This document shows, one piece after another, positions 34,006 to 43,465 of a stretch of DNA of 64,000 nt; the stretch's first letter is position 1; each line of letters begins with the position of its first letter. A model generated the notes under the pieces. The model was not told the DNA's origin. It saw only the letters and a program-made list of their open reading frames with translations, and ran no database searches. Made by a program: the position numbers and the translations under genes. Source of the stretch: Bacteroidota bacterium. Lineage in GTDB: Bacteria > Bacteroidota > Bacteroidia > Chitinophagales > Chitinophagaceae. The DNA is taken from assembly GCA_020161535.1 (NCBI GenBank), contig JAIUNW010000007.1:1-64000 (forward strand), given 5' to 3'.

Positions 34006-36728
34006 CAACCTTTCAAAAACTCCCTTAACACATACTGCAATATCCCGCCATTCTTATAATACGCAATCTCTATCGCTGAATCCAACCTCGACCGCACATC
34101 AAACGACATCACCGATCCATCCTCTTTTTTCGCCTGCACTTTTAATATTTTATTGGGTGCGGGCGCATCGGCAATGCCATGGATACTAAATTCCTCAAAG
34201 CCTGTTAACCCAAGTTTTTCTGCATTCTCCCCCGGCATAAATTCAAGCGGTATCACGCCCATGCCCACCAGGTTGCTCCGGTGAATTCTTTCATAACTCT
34301 CCGCAATAACCGCTTTGATGCCCAGCAGGTTGGTGCCCTTCGCCGCCCAATCGCGCGAAGAACCACTGCCATATTCTTTACCCGCCAACACAACCAACGG
34401 CGTTTTTGCTTGCGCATACAAACTGGCAGCATCAAACACTGACATCAGCGCGCCGGTTGGTATATAGGTAGTGAACCCTCCTTCTTTAGACGATAGCTGG
34501 TTCTTGATGCGCACATTGGCAAAAGTACCCCGCACCATCACTTCTTCATTACCACGCCGCGAACCATAAGAGTTGAACATCCGCGGTTCAATGCCCCGAT
34601 CGATCAAATATTTTCCCGCCGCAGTGTCTGCCTTAAAAGAACCCGCCGGCGAAATATGGTCGGTAGTAACCGAGTCACCTAATTTCAGCAATACGCGCGC
34701 ACCGTCAATATCGGCCATCGGCGGCGGTGCATCGGGCAGGTCTTTGAAAAAAGATGCCGGCTTAATATAAGTACTGTCGTTGCTCCAATGATACGCTTGT
34801 CCCACCGGCGCTACTAAATCCTGCCATTGTTCATCGCCATCAAAAATCACACTGTATGCTTTCTCATAGTCTTCGGTACGCAGCCCCAGGCGCATCGCAT
34901 CGTTAATCTCCTGTTGGCTCGGCCAGATATCCCTCAAATACACCGGCTCTCCATTCGGATCATAACCCAGTGGATCAGCAAACAAATTAATATCAATTCG
35001 TCCCACCAGCGCATAGGCCACCACCAACATCGGTGAAGCCAAAAAATTCATTTTCACTTGCGGGTGCACGCGCGCTTCAAAATTTCGATTGCCCGACAAC
35101 ACCGAAGCAACAATCAACTTTCCTCTGTCGACCGCCTCTGCAATCGGCAAGGGCAAGGGCCCGCTATTGCCTATACAACTCGTGCAACCATATCCCACCG
35201 TATGAAAACGCAACGCATCTAAATCGGCGGTTAGGCCTGCCCGTTCCAGGTAACTGGTCACCACTTTCGATCCCGGCGCCAGGCTGGTTTTCACCCAGGG
35301 CTTGGTAGTTAATCCCCGGGCGACGGCTTTTCGCGCTACTAGTCCCGCGCCGATCATCACACTCGGATTCGACGTATTGGTACAACTGGTAATGGCCGCA
35401 ATCACTATCGATCCATCGCTTACCACATATTCCTGGTTTCGCAATTTGATGCGCACCGATTGCAGGCTATCTACTTCCACCGCTACTTCTGGCTGCGGGG
35501 TTTGCACTTCGTAGGTAAACGCCGTGCCCGAACCACCCTCCGACAACCAGGCATTGTCGCGCCGCTTGCCTTCGGGTGTGTATTGCCGTTTGTATTCCTG
35601 GCTGAGCAATGCACTGAATTGGTCATGCAGGTCTTTCACCAAAATGCGATCCTGTGGCCGTTTGGGGCCCGCCAGCGCGGGCTGTATGGTACTGCAATCC
35701 AATCGAACCACATCTGAATACACTATCTTTTCATCACCCGTACGCCACAGCATATTTTCTTTGCAATAAGTCTCCACCAGTTTCACCTGTTCTTCTGAAC
35801 GATGGGTGCGCCGCATGTAATCGAGGGTCTGCGCATCGATCGGAAAATAAGTGACGGTGCAACCGAACTCGGGCGACATATTTGAAATGGTAGCACGATC
35901 GGGCACCGACAAATTATCCAATGCATCGCCAAACACTTCCACAAATTTGCCCACTACGCCGTACTTGCGAAGCAATTCTGTAATGCTGAGTACCAGGTCG
36001 GTTGCGGTGATGCCTTCGTTGAGTTTGCCGGTGAGTTCGAGGCCAATCACCTGCGGACAAGTAAAATATACCGGCTGCCCCAACAGGGCCGCTTCTGCTT
36101 CAATGCCACCGACGCCCCAGGCCATGACGCCAATGCCATTCACCATCGGCGTATGTGAATCGGTGCCCACCAGTGAATCAGGAAATACCCAGCCATCGCG
36201 TTCGATCACCGCCTTACACAGGTACTCGAGGTTTACCTGGTGGCATATCCCCATGCCCGGCGGTACCACCGTAAAATTATCAAAGGCCTGCTGCGCCCAT
36301 TTGAGCAATTGGTATCGCTCCATATTGCGCTCATATTCATACACCACATTTTTTGTAAATGCATAGTCGGTACCAAAAAAATCTACCTGTACAGAATGAT
36401 CCACCACCAGGTCGACCGGTATCAAGGGATTGATCTTGCTGCCATCCTTGCCCCGGCGCACCACTTCCGCGCGAATCGAAGCCATATCGACCACCGCCGG
36501 CACGCCGGTAAAATCTTGCATCAGCACCCGCGCCGGTTTAAACGGAATTTCTTTGTCCGTTCCCCCCGGCGCCCAGTTTACCAGGGTATTGAGGTGTTCA
36601 TCGGTAATACCAAATCCATCGTGGTTACGCAACACGTTTTCCAACAATATCCGTATGGAAAAAGGCAAGGCGGCAATATTTTTTCCTTCTTTTTCGAGCT
36701 TGGTCAAAGAGGCAATTTTACCTGTCAT
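34005..36728 (-). CDS. acnA: Aconitate hydratase A
   Basis: A 907-residue protein, the usual length of the AcnA/IRP1 type. It catalyses citrate to isocitrate in the TCA cycle. The [4Fe-4S] cysteines are in ITSCTNTSNPSVMIGAG and GYGCTSCIGNSGPLP. VPPGMGICHQVNLEYL, LVGTDSHTPMVNGIGVMAWG and the C-terminal swivel-domain motifs EYGSGSSRDWAAKG and YERIHRSNLVGMGVIPL are all present. It starts at the ATG at 36728 and is divergent from the MBL hydrolase gene. The malate:quinone oxidoreductase at 55 kb belongs to the same pathway. Confidence 0.97.
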   Translation of the reverse strand: MTGKIASLTKLEKEGKNIAALPFSIRILLENVLRNHDGFGITDEHLNTLVNWAPGGTDKEIPFKPARVLMQDFTGVPAVVDMASIRAEVVRRGKDGSKINPLIPVDLVVDHSVQVDFFGTDYAFTKNVVYEYERNMERYQLLKWAQQAFDNFTVVPPGMGICHQVNLEYLCKAVIERDGWVFPDSLVGTDSHTPMVNGIGVMAWGVGGIEAEAALLGQPVYFTCPQVIGLELTGKLNEGITATDLVLSITELLRKYGVVGKFVEVFGDALDNLSVPDRATISNMSPEFGCTVTYFPIDAQTLDYMRRTHRSEEQVKLVETYCKENMLWRTGDEKIVYSDVVRLDCSTIQPALAGPKRPQDRILVKDLHDQFSALLSQEYKRQYTPEGKRRDNAWLSEGGSGTAFTYEVQTPQPEVAVEVDSLQSVRIKLRNQEYVVSDGSIVIAAITSCTNTSNPSVMIGAGLVARKAVARGLTTKPWVKTSLAPGSKVVTSYLERAGLTADLDALRFHTVGYGCTSCIGNSGPLPLPIAEAVDRGKLIVASVLSGNRNFEARVHPQVKMNFLASPMLVVAYALVGRIDINLFADPLGYDPNGEPVYLRDIWPSQQEINDAMRLGLRTEDYEKAYSVIFDGDEQWQDLVAPVGQAYHWSNDSTYIKPASFFKDLPDAPPPMADIDGARVLLKLGDSVTTDHISPAGSFKADTAAGKYLIDRGIEPRMFNSYGSRRGNEEVMVRGTFANVRIKNQLSSKEGGFTTYIPTGALMSVFDAASLYAQAKTPLVVLAGKEYGSGSSRDWAAKGTNLLGIKAVIAESYERIHRSNLVGMGVIPLEFMPGENAEKLGLTGFEEFSIHGIADAPAPNKILKVQAKKEDGSVMSFDVRSRLDSAIEIAYYKNGGILQYVLREFLKG

Positions 36729-36766
36729 ATCGCGTCATTTTTTATTACTTGTAATGTACGATAAAG

Positions 36767-36774
36767 TACATTTG
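36767..36774 (+). promoter_or_regulatory. Bacteroidota -7 promoter box (TACATTTG) of the MBL hydrolase gene
   Basis: TACATTTG fits TAnnTTTG and lies 5 bases before the ATG at 36780, so the transcript would have almost no leader. A TTG at 36749-36751 could be the -33 element, with a slightly short spacer of 15 bases. Confidence 0.45.
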
Positions 36775-36779
36775 ATTCC

Positions 36780-37568
36780 ATGTCGCTTTTCATTACTTCA
36801 TTAAATTCGGGCAGTAACGGCAATTGTTACTATGTGGGCAACGACCAAGATGCTGTGCTGGTTGATGTGGGCATATCCGCCCGCGAAACGTTGCGCCGCA
36901 TGCAAAGGCTGGGCCTGTCGCCGGAAAGAATAAAAGCGATTTTTGTTTCACACGAACACGGTGATCATATTACCGGTATTGTTGGCCTCTCGCGTAAATA
37001 CAATATACCCGTGTATATCAGCGCCGGCACACACGAAGCCGCACGCCTCCCAATCAACGATGAACTTCGCCGGCATTTTAACAATAACGATATGATTGTA
37101 TTGGGCAGCCTGCAAATAACTGCTTTCACCAAAGCGCATGATGCCGCCGATCCCTATAGTTTTACGGTTAGCGATGGACTGGTAAATGTGGGTGTGTTTA
37201 CCGACATAGGGCGTGTTTGTGCCAACCTGATCAGGCATTTCAAAACCTGTCACGCCGTATTTCTTGAAGCAAATTATTGTGAGCAAATGCTGGCCAACGG
37301 CCCCTATCCTTTTCATTTGAAAAGGCGGATCAGTGGCGGCCGCGGCCACCTCAGCAATAACCAGGCACTGGATCTTTTTACCCGTCATCGCCACGCACAA
37401 CTTTCCCACCTGATTCTAGCCCATCTCTCTAAAAACAACAACGACCCCGACCTGGTGAACCGCCTGTTTTCTGCACAGCGGAAATCAACCCAGATTTTTG
37501 TTGCATCGCGATATCATGAAATGCCCCTACTAACGGTAAGGGCTAACCGCCAAATGGCTTTGTTCTGA
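36780..37568 (+). CDS. MBL-fold metallo-hydrolase (YycJ/WalJ-like)
   Basis: A 262-residue protein opening SLFITSLNSGSNGNCYYVG, the signature start of YycJ-type proteins. The metal motif HxHxDH is intact at residues 58-63 (SHEHGDH). Further ligands are likely in TKAHDA, VGVFTDIG and LILAHLSKNN. Relatives have been proposed to be 5'-3' exonucleases or to take part in cell-wall and DNA-replication coordination; the true substrate is not certain. It ends three bases from the convergent permease gene. Confidence 0.88.
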   Translation: MSLFITSLNSGSNGNCYYVGNDQDAVLVDVGISARETLRRMQRLGLSPERIKAIFVSHEHGDHITGIVGLSRKYNIPVYISAGTHEAARLPINDELRRHFNNNDMIVLGSLQITAFTKAHDAADPYSFTVSDGLVNVGVFTDIGRVCANLIRHFKTCHAVFLEANYCEQMLANGPYPFHLKRRISGGRGHLSNNQALDLFTRHRHAQLSHLILAHLSKNNNDPDLVNRLFSAQRKSTQIFVASRYHEMPLLTVRANRQMALF

Positions 37569-37571
37569 TCA

Positions 37572-39944
37572 CTATTCGTTGCGAAGGTTTTTGACCGGGT
37601 TCGCAAAAGCGGCTTTCAACGAATGGAAACTAACCGTTAACAAACTGATCAGGGCTGCGCCGATGCCGGCGAAAAGAAATATCCATGCCGAAATACTTAC
37701 GTGGTAATCATATTTGTTGAGCCAACCATGCAGAAAATACCAGGCGATGGGTATGGCCACGACGATGGAGATCAATACCAGTTTCAGGAAATCGAACGAC
37801 ATGGTTTTCCACAACTGGAATACCGAAGCGCCCAATACCTTACGAAGACCAATTTCGCGGGTGCGCTGCTCCGCCACAAACGATGCCAGGCCAAACAAAC
37901 CCAGGCAGGAAATAAATACAGCCAGCACGGCAAAGAAAGCCGCCAGGTTACCAATTCTTTCTTCGTCGCTGAATTTACTCGCATATTCTTCGTCGGTGAA
38001 CTTATAAGTGAAGGGACTACCTGGATCGTATTTTTTAAACACCGGTTCCATTTTCGCCAATGCCGCATGCATATTCGCTTCGCTCTTCACCCGAATGGTG
38101 ATCACACTGGCCCAGCCATAGTCAAGAAAAAATATCGTTGGCTGTACGGGTTCATAGGGCGACTGCATCACCAGGTCTTTCACTACTCCCACCACAGTTC
38201 GGTCTTTGCCATTCCATTTGATGATCTGCCCCACAATAGGATGCATGCCCACGAGTTTTACGGCCGATTCATTTAGTATCAAGGCACCGGTATCAGTAGG
38301 AAATTCTCTGGAGAAATCTCTCCCCTCTTTGATCTGCCAGCGATGCACTTTTCCAAATTCATGCGTAACAGCAACCGTACCAAACAAGGGCACCGCATTG
38401 GGGTCCTTGCCTTTCCAGTCGAACCCGATTTGGTTGGACCAAACGCCGGTCGACGGACTACTAGATTCTGCCATGTCTTCAACAACACCGGTTCTCAACA
38501 GTTCCTCGCGCAGGCTATTGTATTTTCCCTGCAGATCGGGTGTATTCATCATCATGGTAAACAATCCCTCGCGCGAATACCCCACGGGCCGATCGCGCGC
38601 GTATTCAATTTGCCGGAACACAATGATCACCCCAATGATCAACGCAATCGACACCGTGAACTGTAACACCACTAAGATCTTTCTCGGCAATGCAGCGAGG
38701 CGCCCGGCTTTGAACGTACCTTTCAATACTTTCACCGGTTGAAAACCCGACAAATAAAAAGCCGGATAACTGCCGGCAACGACACCCGTAATCAAAGTGA
38801 TACCGACGGCCGACAACCAAAACAATCCATTGCCCCAGGGAATATGCATATCCTTCTGCGAAATATTATTGAAAAAAGGAAGTGCCAATAAAACAAAAAG
38901 CACCGCAAGTAAAAAAGCAAACCAACTCATCACGACTGATTCGGCTAAAAACTGATACACCAATTGACGCCTTTGCGAGCCGATGGCTTTGCGTACCCCT
39001 ACTTCCCGGGCTCTTTTCTCTGACCTCGCCGTACTCAGGTTCATAAAATTGATACAGGCCAGCAACAATACAAATACACCGATGATGGCAAAGAGCCACA
39101 CAAACGTTATTCTTCCCCCTACCTGTACACCGTTTTTAAATTCACTGTATAAATGCCACTGGCTCATCGGCAGTATGAGCAATGCCTCGTCGCCTTCTTT
39201 GGCATGCTTGCGCGACATATACCGAATCTTTTTGGAGACGGCAGCCATATCTGTACCAGGTGCCATTTCCACAAAGAGTTGCCAGGAGTGGTTCATCCAT
39301 TCCGTTTCCGCATCTTTTACCCATTTTTCACCCGCTACATAGGTATCCCAGGGCAGCAATAATTTCGTTGCATAAAAACTACTGTTGCGCGGCAGGTCTT
39401 TAAACACACCGGCCACTTTCATGTCGTCTTTATTGTCGAATCGGATGGTTTTGCCCAATGCGCGTTCATTGCCGAAAATACTTTTTGCCAGCGACGCATT
39501 GATCAGCACCGATCGCGGATCGGTCAACGCATCGGCTTTGCCTTCGATCATTTGCAGCGACAGCATTTCAGGAAAAGGCGGCTGCACCCACATGCCATCG
39601 GCCGAAATTCTTTTTTCACCATAGGCCATGTTGTGTCCAAAATTCCAGGAAGCACGCGCAATGTTGGTGAAGTCGGCACCGTATTCCGTACGCAGGGTGG
39701 TTGATACGGGTAATGAAACCGCATTGCCCACAAATATTTCACCGTTGAAGGTTTGTATGGTTTCTATTTGAGCCAACCGATCATACCGGTCATGCACCTT
39801 GTTGAAACTAAGTTCATCCCATATCCATAAACCAATTAAGATCGTAACTGCCAACCCCACGGCCAGCCCCAGGATATTGATAGCACTGTAACCGGGACTT
39901 TTTTTCAAGTTCCGGAAAGCAACAAGGAAATAGTTTTTGATCAT
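37572..39944 (-). CDS. MacB-like ABC transporter permease, orphan (3 of 3)
   Basis: A 790-residue permease read from the ATG at 39944 (MIKNYFLVAFRNLKKSPGYS), the standard start of the family, dropping a 24-residue extension. It shares the eight-TM, two-periplasmic-domain plan, with AREVGVRKAIGSQRRQL and TREIGLRKVLGASVFQL as the two coupling motifs. As with the other two, no ATPase lies nearby. Upstream, 349 bases separate it from the L,D-transpeptidase gene on the other strand; I see no gene there (40017-40292). Confidence 0.91.
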   Translation of the reverse strand: MIKNYFLVAFRNLKKSPGYSAINILGLAVGLAVTILIGLWIWDELSFNKVHDRYDRLAQIETIQTFNGEIFVGNAVSLPVSTTLRTEYGADFTNIARASWNFGHNMAYGEKRISADGMWVQPPFPEMLSLQMIEGKADALTDPRSVLINASLAKSIFGNERALGKTIRFDNKDDMKVAGVFKDLPRNSSFYATKLLLPWDTYVAGEKWVKDAETEWMNHSWQLFVEMAPGTDMAAVSKKIRYMSRKHAKEGDEALLILPMSQWHLYSEFKNGVQVGGRITFVWLFAIIGVFVLLLACINFMNLSTARSEKRAREVGVRKAIGSQRRQLVYQFLAESVVMSWFAFLLAVLFVLLALPFFNNISQKDMHIPWGNGLFWLSAVGITLITGVVAGSYPAFYLSGFQPVKVLKGTFKAGRLAALPRKILVVLQFTVSIALIIGVIIVFRQIEYARDRPVGYSREGLFTMMMNTPDLQGKYNSLREELLRTGVVEDMAESSSPSTGVWSNQIGFDWKGKDPNAVPLFGTVAVTHEFGKVHRWQIKEGRDFSREFPTDTGALILNESAVKLVGMHPIVGQIIKWNGKDRTVVGVVKDLVMQSPYEPVQPTIFFLDYGWASVITIRVKSEANMHAALAKMEPVFKKYDPGSPFTYKFTDEEYASKFSDEERIGNLAAFFAVLAVFISCLGLFGLASFVAEQRTREIGLRKVLGASVFQLWKTMSFDFLKLVLISIVVAIPIAWYFLHGWLNKYDYHVSISAWIFLFAGIGAALISLLTVSFHSLKAAFANPVKNLRNE

Positions 39945-40292
39945 AATGGCCGTTTGGAGTATGAAATAGTACAGTTGGAACGAACCGGCTGCCCAATTAG
40001 TTACACCACGGTTCAAGCAGCAAACTACGTATTATTTCGTACATGAGCGATAAGGCCTTGTTATGCGGGCCGATGCTGCGGCGCCGGGCTGCCCCAACCC
40101 TGTTTTCACCTGACTGCCGGCGATGCTGGGTACAGCAGCCACCGGCTAATTCTGCGCCGAAAAGGTTAAAACCCACCCGGATCGGTGAAAAGGGCTGTTC
40201 TGGCAGGGTTTATGCTGAGTTTTGCCGCACCAACCATCCATCTGCCCCCTGGATCATCCTGGTGCCAGCGCACCCTGGTTAAACAGCAGAAC

Positions 40293-41036
40293 ATGAAGAA
40301 GAAGAAAAGCTCTATCCTGATTGTAGCGTTACTGTCTCTACTGGCACTGACACTGGTTTCCGCAAACGGTTATCGGGCGGAAGCAACGCCGATCGCTGCC
40401 GACACAACCACTGTTTCACGCCCAACCGATAGCCTGACCGGCAACTGGCACCTTGTTTTGTATCACCAACTCCTGCTTGATTCGATGGGCTTGAACCAAA
40501 AAGCCTATGAACTGGCACTGAAAGGTTGGGAAAAATTGCAAGCAGCCGGCACTGTTGCCGGTAATAGTTTGCTCACCATCGCCGATTTCAGCCAGCCCAG
40601 CGCCAAAAAGCGTTTATACGTCATCGATATGTTGTCGGGCAAATTGCTTTTCAACACCTATGTAGCGCATGGCCGCGGCTCGGGCAAAGACCAGGCGAAA
40701 AAATATTCCAATCGCCCGTCGTCGAACATGAGTAGTCCCGGTTTCTATCGCACGGCCGACACCTACTACGGCAGCAACGGCTATTCACTTCGCCTCGAAG
40801 GATTGGAGAAAGGCATCAACGACAATGCCGACCGCAGAGCGATTGTAATGCACGGTGCTGATTATGTAAATGAGTCGTTCGCCCGTACACAGGGTTATAT
40901 TGGTCGCAGTCTTGGATGCCCCGCCATTCCGCTAAACATGACCCGTCCCATCATCAACACCATTAAAGAGGGAAGCTGTCTTTTCATTTATTCTCCACAA
41001 GTTGCCTACGCCAGTCGTTCGAGGCTCTTGCAGTAA
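40293..41036 (+). CDS. Murein L,D-transpeptidase catalytic domain protein (YkuD-like)
   Basis: A 247-residue exported protein; the ATG at 40293 gives a basic start (MKKKKSS) and a hydrophobic signal. The catalytic region has VMHGADYVNE with His187 and GRSLGCPAIP with Cys209, the pattern of the YkuD_2 type. It may crosslink peptidoglycan between diaminopimelate residues or trim tetrapeptides; relatives in Bacteroidota are poorly studied. An earlier in-frame ATG at 40185 would add 36 residues that look non-coding. It lies 35 bases before the Gfo/Idh gene, whose own promoter overlaps its end. Confidence 0.82.
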   Translation: MKKKKSSILIVALLSLLALTLVSANGYRAEATPIAADTTTVSRPTDSLTGNWHLVLYHQLLLDSMGLNQKAYELALKGWEKLQAAGTVAGNSLLTIADFSQPSAKKRLYVIDMLSGKLLFNTYVAHGRGSGKDQAKKYSNRPSSNMSSPGFYRTADTYYGSNGYSLRLEGLEKGINDNADRRAIVMHGADYVNESFARTQGYIGRSLGCPAIPLNMTRPIINTIKEGSCLFIYSPQVAYASRSRLLQ

Positions 41037-41054
41037 AATAGTTGGTTATCTTTG
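41028..41054 (+). promoter_or_regulatory. Promoter of the polysaccharide gene run (TTG-N16-TATCTTTG)
   Basis: TTG at 41028-41030 and TATCTTTG at 41047-41054 form a close match to the Bacteroidota -33/-7 pair. The ATG at 41072 follows after 17 bases. The -33 element lies inside the last codons of the preceding gene. It should drive the genes from 41072 to at least 46953, which are almost contiguous. Confidence 0.6.
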
Positions 41055-41071
41055 GGCGATAAAGTAGACTT

Positions 41072-42049
41072 ATGCTCAAAGTTGGCGTATTCGGTGTTGG
41101 CCACCTGGGGAAATTTCATTTGAACAATTGGAAGGAAATGGACAACGTAGAACTGGTTGGCTTCTACGACCCGAACGATGCCATGGCGGCCGATGTTTCC
41201 GCCCGCTATAACCTCAAACGATTCGACAATCCGCTTGACCTCATTCGCCAAATCGATGCAGCCGATATTGTTGCGCCCACCAATTTTCATTTTGAACTTT
41301 GTCAATTGGCCATCCGCAATGGCAAACATGTTTTTGTTGAAAAGCCGCTGGCCAACACGATGGAAGAAGCCCGCGAATTGGTGAAGCTGGTGAAGGAGTC
41401 AAATATCAAGATGCAGGTTGGTCATGTGGAACGCTTCAACCCGGCTTTTCTGGCCACCAAAAACCTGGCCCTGAATCCCATGTTTATTGAAGTGCATCGG
41501 CTCGCCGAATTCAATGCACGTGGCACCGAAGTAAGTGTGATACTCGACCTGATGATCCACGATATTGATATCATTCTCAGTATGGTGCAGAGCGGCGTTA
41601 AACATATTTCTTCCAGCGGTGTTGCCGTGATGACTGATACGCCTGATATTGCCAACGTACGGATAGAATTTCACAATGGGTGTGTAGCCAACCTCACTTC
41701 TTCGCGCATTTCGTTGAAGAAGATGCGTAAAATGCGGATCTTCCAGAAAGATGCCTATGTGGGCATTGATTTCCTGGAGAAGAAAACAGAAGTGATTCGC
41801 ATGAAATCAGACGAAGCCGCGCCCGGTGCATTTGAGTTTGACCTCGAAACGCCCAAAGGAAAAAAAACCATCCAGGTAATGAATCCCGAATCGCCAACCG
41901 TCAATGCGATTCGCCTCGAACTGGAATCATTTCGCGATGCCATCCAAAACAATACCCGCACCGTAGTGTCTGAAACAGATGGTTTTAGTGCCATGGAAGT
42001 AGCTCACCAGATTTTGCATAAAATCGCACACAACACCATTAATAGCTGA
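41072..42049 (+). CDS. Gfo/Idh/MocA-family NAD(P)-dependent oxidoreductase
   Basis: A 325-residue protein. The Rossmann motif GVFGVGHLGKFHL is at the start and the family's VEKPLANTMEEA (Glu-Lys-Pro) follows near residue 90; the substrate-binding half has LMIHDIDIILSM with the catalytic-site His and Asp. Such enzymes oxidise or reduce sugars, often UDP-sugars or inositol. The TGA stop overlaps the ATG of the polyprenyl-phosphate sugar transferase (TGATG), so a role in making or modifying an activated sugar for surface polysaccharide is likely. Exact substrate unknown. Confidence 0.9.
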   Translation: MLKVGVFGVGHLGKFHLNNWKEMDNVELVGFYDPNDAMAADVSARYNLKRFDNPLDLIRQIDAADIVAPTNFHFELCQLAIRNGKHVFVEKPLANTMEEARELVKLVKESNIKMQVGHVERFNPAFLATKNLALNPMFIEVHRLAEFNARGTEVSVILDLMIHDIDIILSMVQSGVKHISSSGVAVMTDTPDIANVRIEFHNGCVANLTSSRISLKKMRKMRIFQKDAYVGIDFLEKKTEVIRMKSDEAAPGAFEFDLETPKGKKTIQVMNPESPTVNAIRLELESFRDAIQNNTRTVVSETDGFSAMEVAHQILHKIAHNTINS

Positions 42050-43464
42050 TGCAAGCCAAAAACAGCAAGCTAATATCGCCGGCATGGTATGCACTGAGTG
42101 ATTATATCGCTGCCGGTTGCGTATGGTTTCTGTTTTACCTCTTCAGAAATAAATTACTCGGCTTTCAAAGTTTCAGCGACGGGCGCATCAACTTAAATAG
42201 CGGTGTCATCGACGGACTGATTGTTCTACCCATTGCCTGGGTTTTGTTATATGCCTTGCTGGGCAGTTATCGTTCGCTGTACAGAAAATCGCGGCTCTCT
42301 GAATTTACGACCACCGTTATCGCAAGCCTGCTGGGCTGTACCCTCATCTTCTTTGGCATTCTACTGAACGACGACGATCGATCACTCAATTATTACTATT
42401 CCATTTTCGCTTGCTTTTTCTTGTTGCAATCCAGCTTCACTTGGGCAGGGCGCTGGCTCATCTTGTTTGTGGTGCGCAGGCAGATCAAACACGGTGTTGT
42501 AAAATTCAACAGCCTGCTGGTGGGCGACAATGCAGCGGCAAAAAATCTTTATTTCGCTACGCGCGATCAGTTGCAGGATGAAGGGTTTCATTACAATGGC
42601 TACCTGGCGCCACAACCAAATGGCCTCAGTAAAAATATTCCCTGGCTGGGTGAACCCGAAACGATGGAAGCGACCATTGATGAACACCATATCAAACTGG
42701 TGGTATTGGCACTCGACCAGGGGCAACAGGAGGCCATGGAAAACTATGTGAAAAGGCTCAGTAAAAAAGAAGTAGAAATAAAGATTGTACCCAATATGCT
42801 GGGCATCTTATCAGGATCTGTGCGAACAGAAAAAGTTTTTAGTCCGCTGCTCACTGATATCAACACCGCGCCGATGCCGCTCTGGCAACAAAATGTAAAA
42901 CGTTTGATTGATGTTTCGGTTGCGTTGTTAGCCTTGCTCTTATTGTCTCCCTTCCTGCTCTATATAGCCATTCGCGTCAAACTGTCCGGCCCCGGCCCGA
43001 TTATCTACCGCCAGGAAAGAATCGGTTACAAAGGCCGGCCTTTTAACATTCTCAAATTCAGGAGCATGTTGGTGGATGCCGAAAAGAATGGCCCGGCTTT
43101 ATCGTCTGACAATGATCCGCGCGTTACCAAATGGGGCCGGGTCATGCGCAAGTGGCGGCTCGATGAACTACCACAACTTTGGAATATTTTACAGAACGAC
43201 ATGAGCCTGGTAGGTCCGCGGCCCGAGCGTAGTTATTATTTCAATCAACTCGCTGACATCAATCCGTATTACAATTACCTGCTGAAACTGAAACCGGGAC
43301 TTAGTTCCTGGGGCATGGTACAGTTTGGCTACGCCACCAGTATACCGGAAATGTTGGAGCGCATGAAGTACGACCTTCTTTACCTGGAGAATATTTCATT
43401 GGCACTCGACTTCCGGATCATGTTTCATACCATTCGAATTATTGTTTTAGGAAAAGGCAAATAG
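42049..43464 (+). CDS. Polyprenyl-phosphate sugar phosphotransferase (WcaJ/WbaP type)
   Basis: A 471-residue inner membrane protein. Four or five TM helices occupy the first 140 residues, a CoA-binding-like Rossmann region lies at about 150-260, another TM at about 290-312, and the bacterial sugar transferase domain closes the protein: YRQERIGYKGRPFNILKFRS, RKWRLDELPQLWNIL and DMSLVGPRPER. It would move a sugar 1-phosphate from a nucleotide sugar to undecaprenyl phosphate, starting exopolysaccharide or O-antigen units. Coupled to the oxidoreductase gene upstream; the next gene starts one base after its stop. Confidence 0.94.
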   Translation: MQAKNSKLISPAWYALSDYIAAGCVWFLFYLFRNKLLGFQSFSDGRINLNSGVIDGLIVLPIAWVLLYALLGSYRSLYRKSRLSEFTTTVIASLLGCTLIFFGILLNDDDRSLNYYYSIFACFFLLQSSFTWAGRWLILFVVRRQIKHGVVKFNSLLVGDNAAAKNLYFATRDQLQDEGFHYNGYLAPQPNGLSKNIPWLGEPETMEATIDEHHIKLVVLALDQGQQEAMENYVKRLSKKEVEIKIVPNMLGILSGSVRTEKVFSPLLTDINTAPMPLWQQNVKRLIDVSVALLALLLLSPFLLYIAIRVKLSGPGPIIYRQERIGYKGRPFNILKFRSMLVDAEKNGPALSSDNDPRVTKWGRVMRKWRLDELPQLWNILQNDMSLVGPRPERSYYFNQLADINPYYNYLLKLKPGLSSWGMVQFGYATSIPEMLERMKYDLLYLENISLALDFRIMFHTIRIIVLGKGK

Positions 43465-43465
43465 T

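Noticed and set aside
40043..40282. 79-codon plus-strand frame before the L,D-transpeptidase gene
   Set aside because: Composition is arginine-, proline- and cysteine-rich as in random frames, with no promoter or neighbour support.
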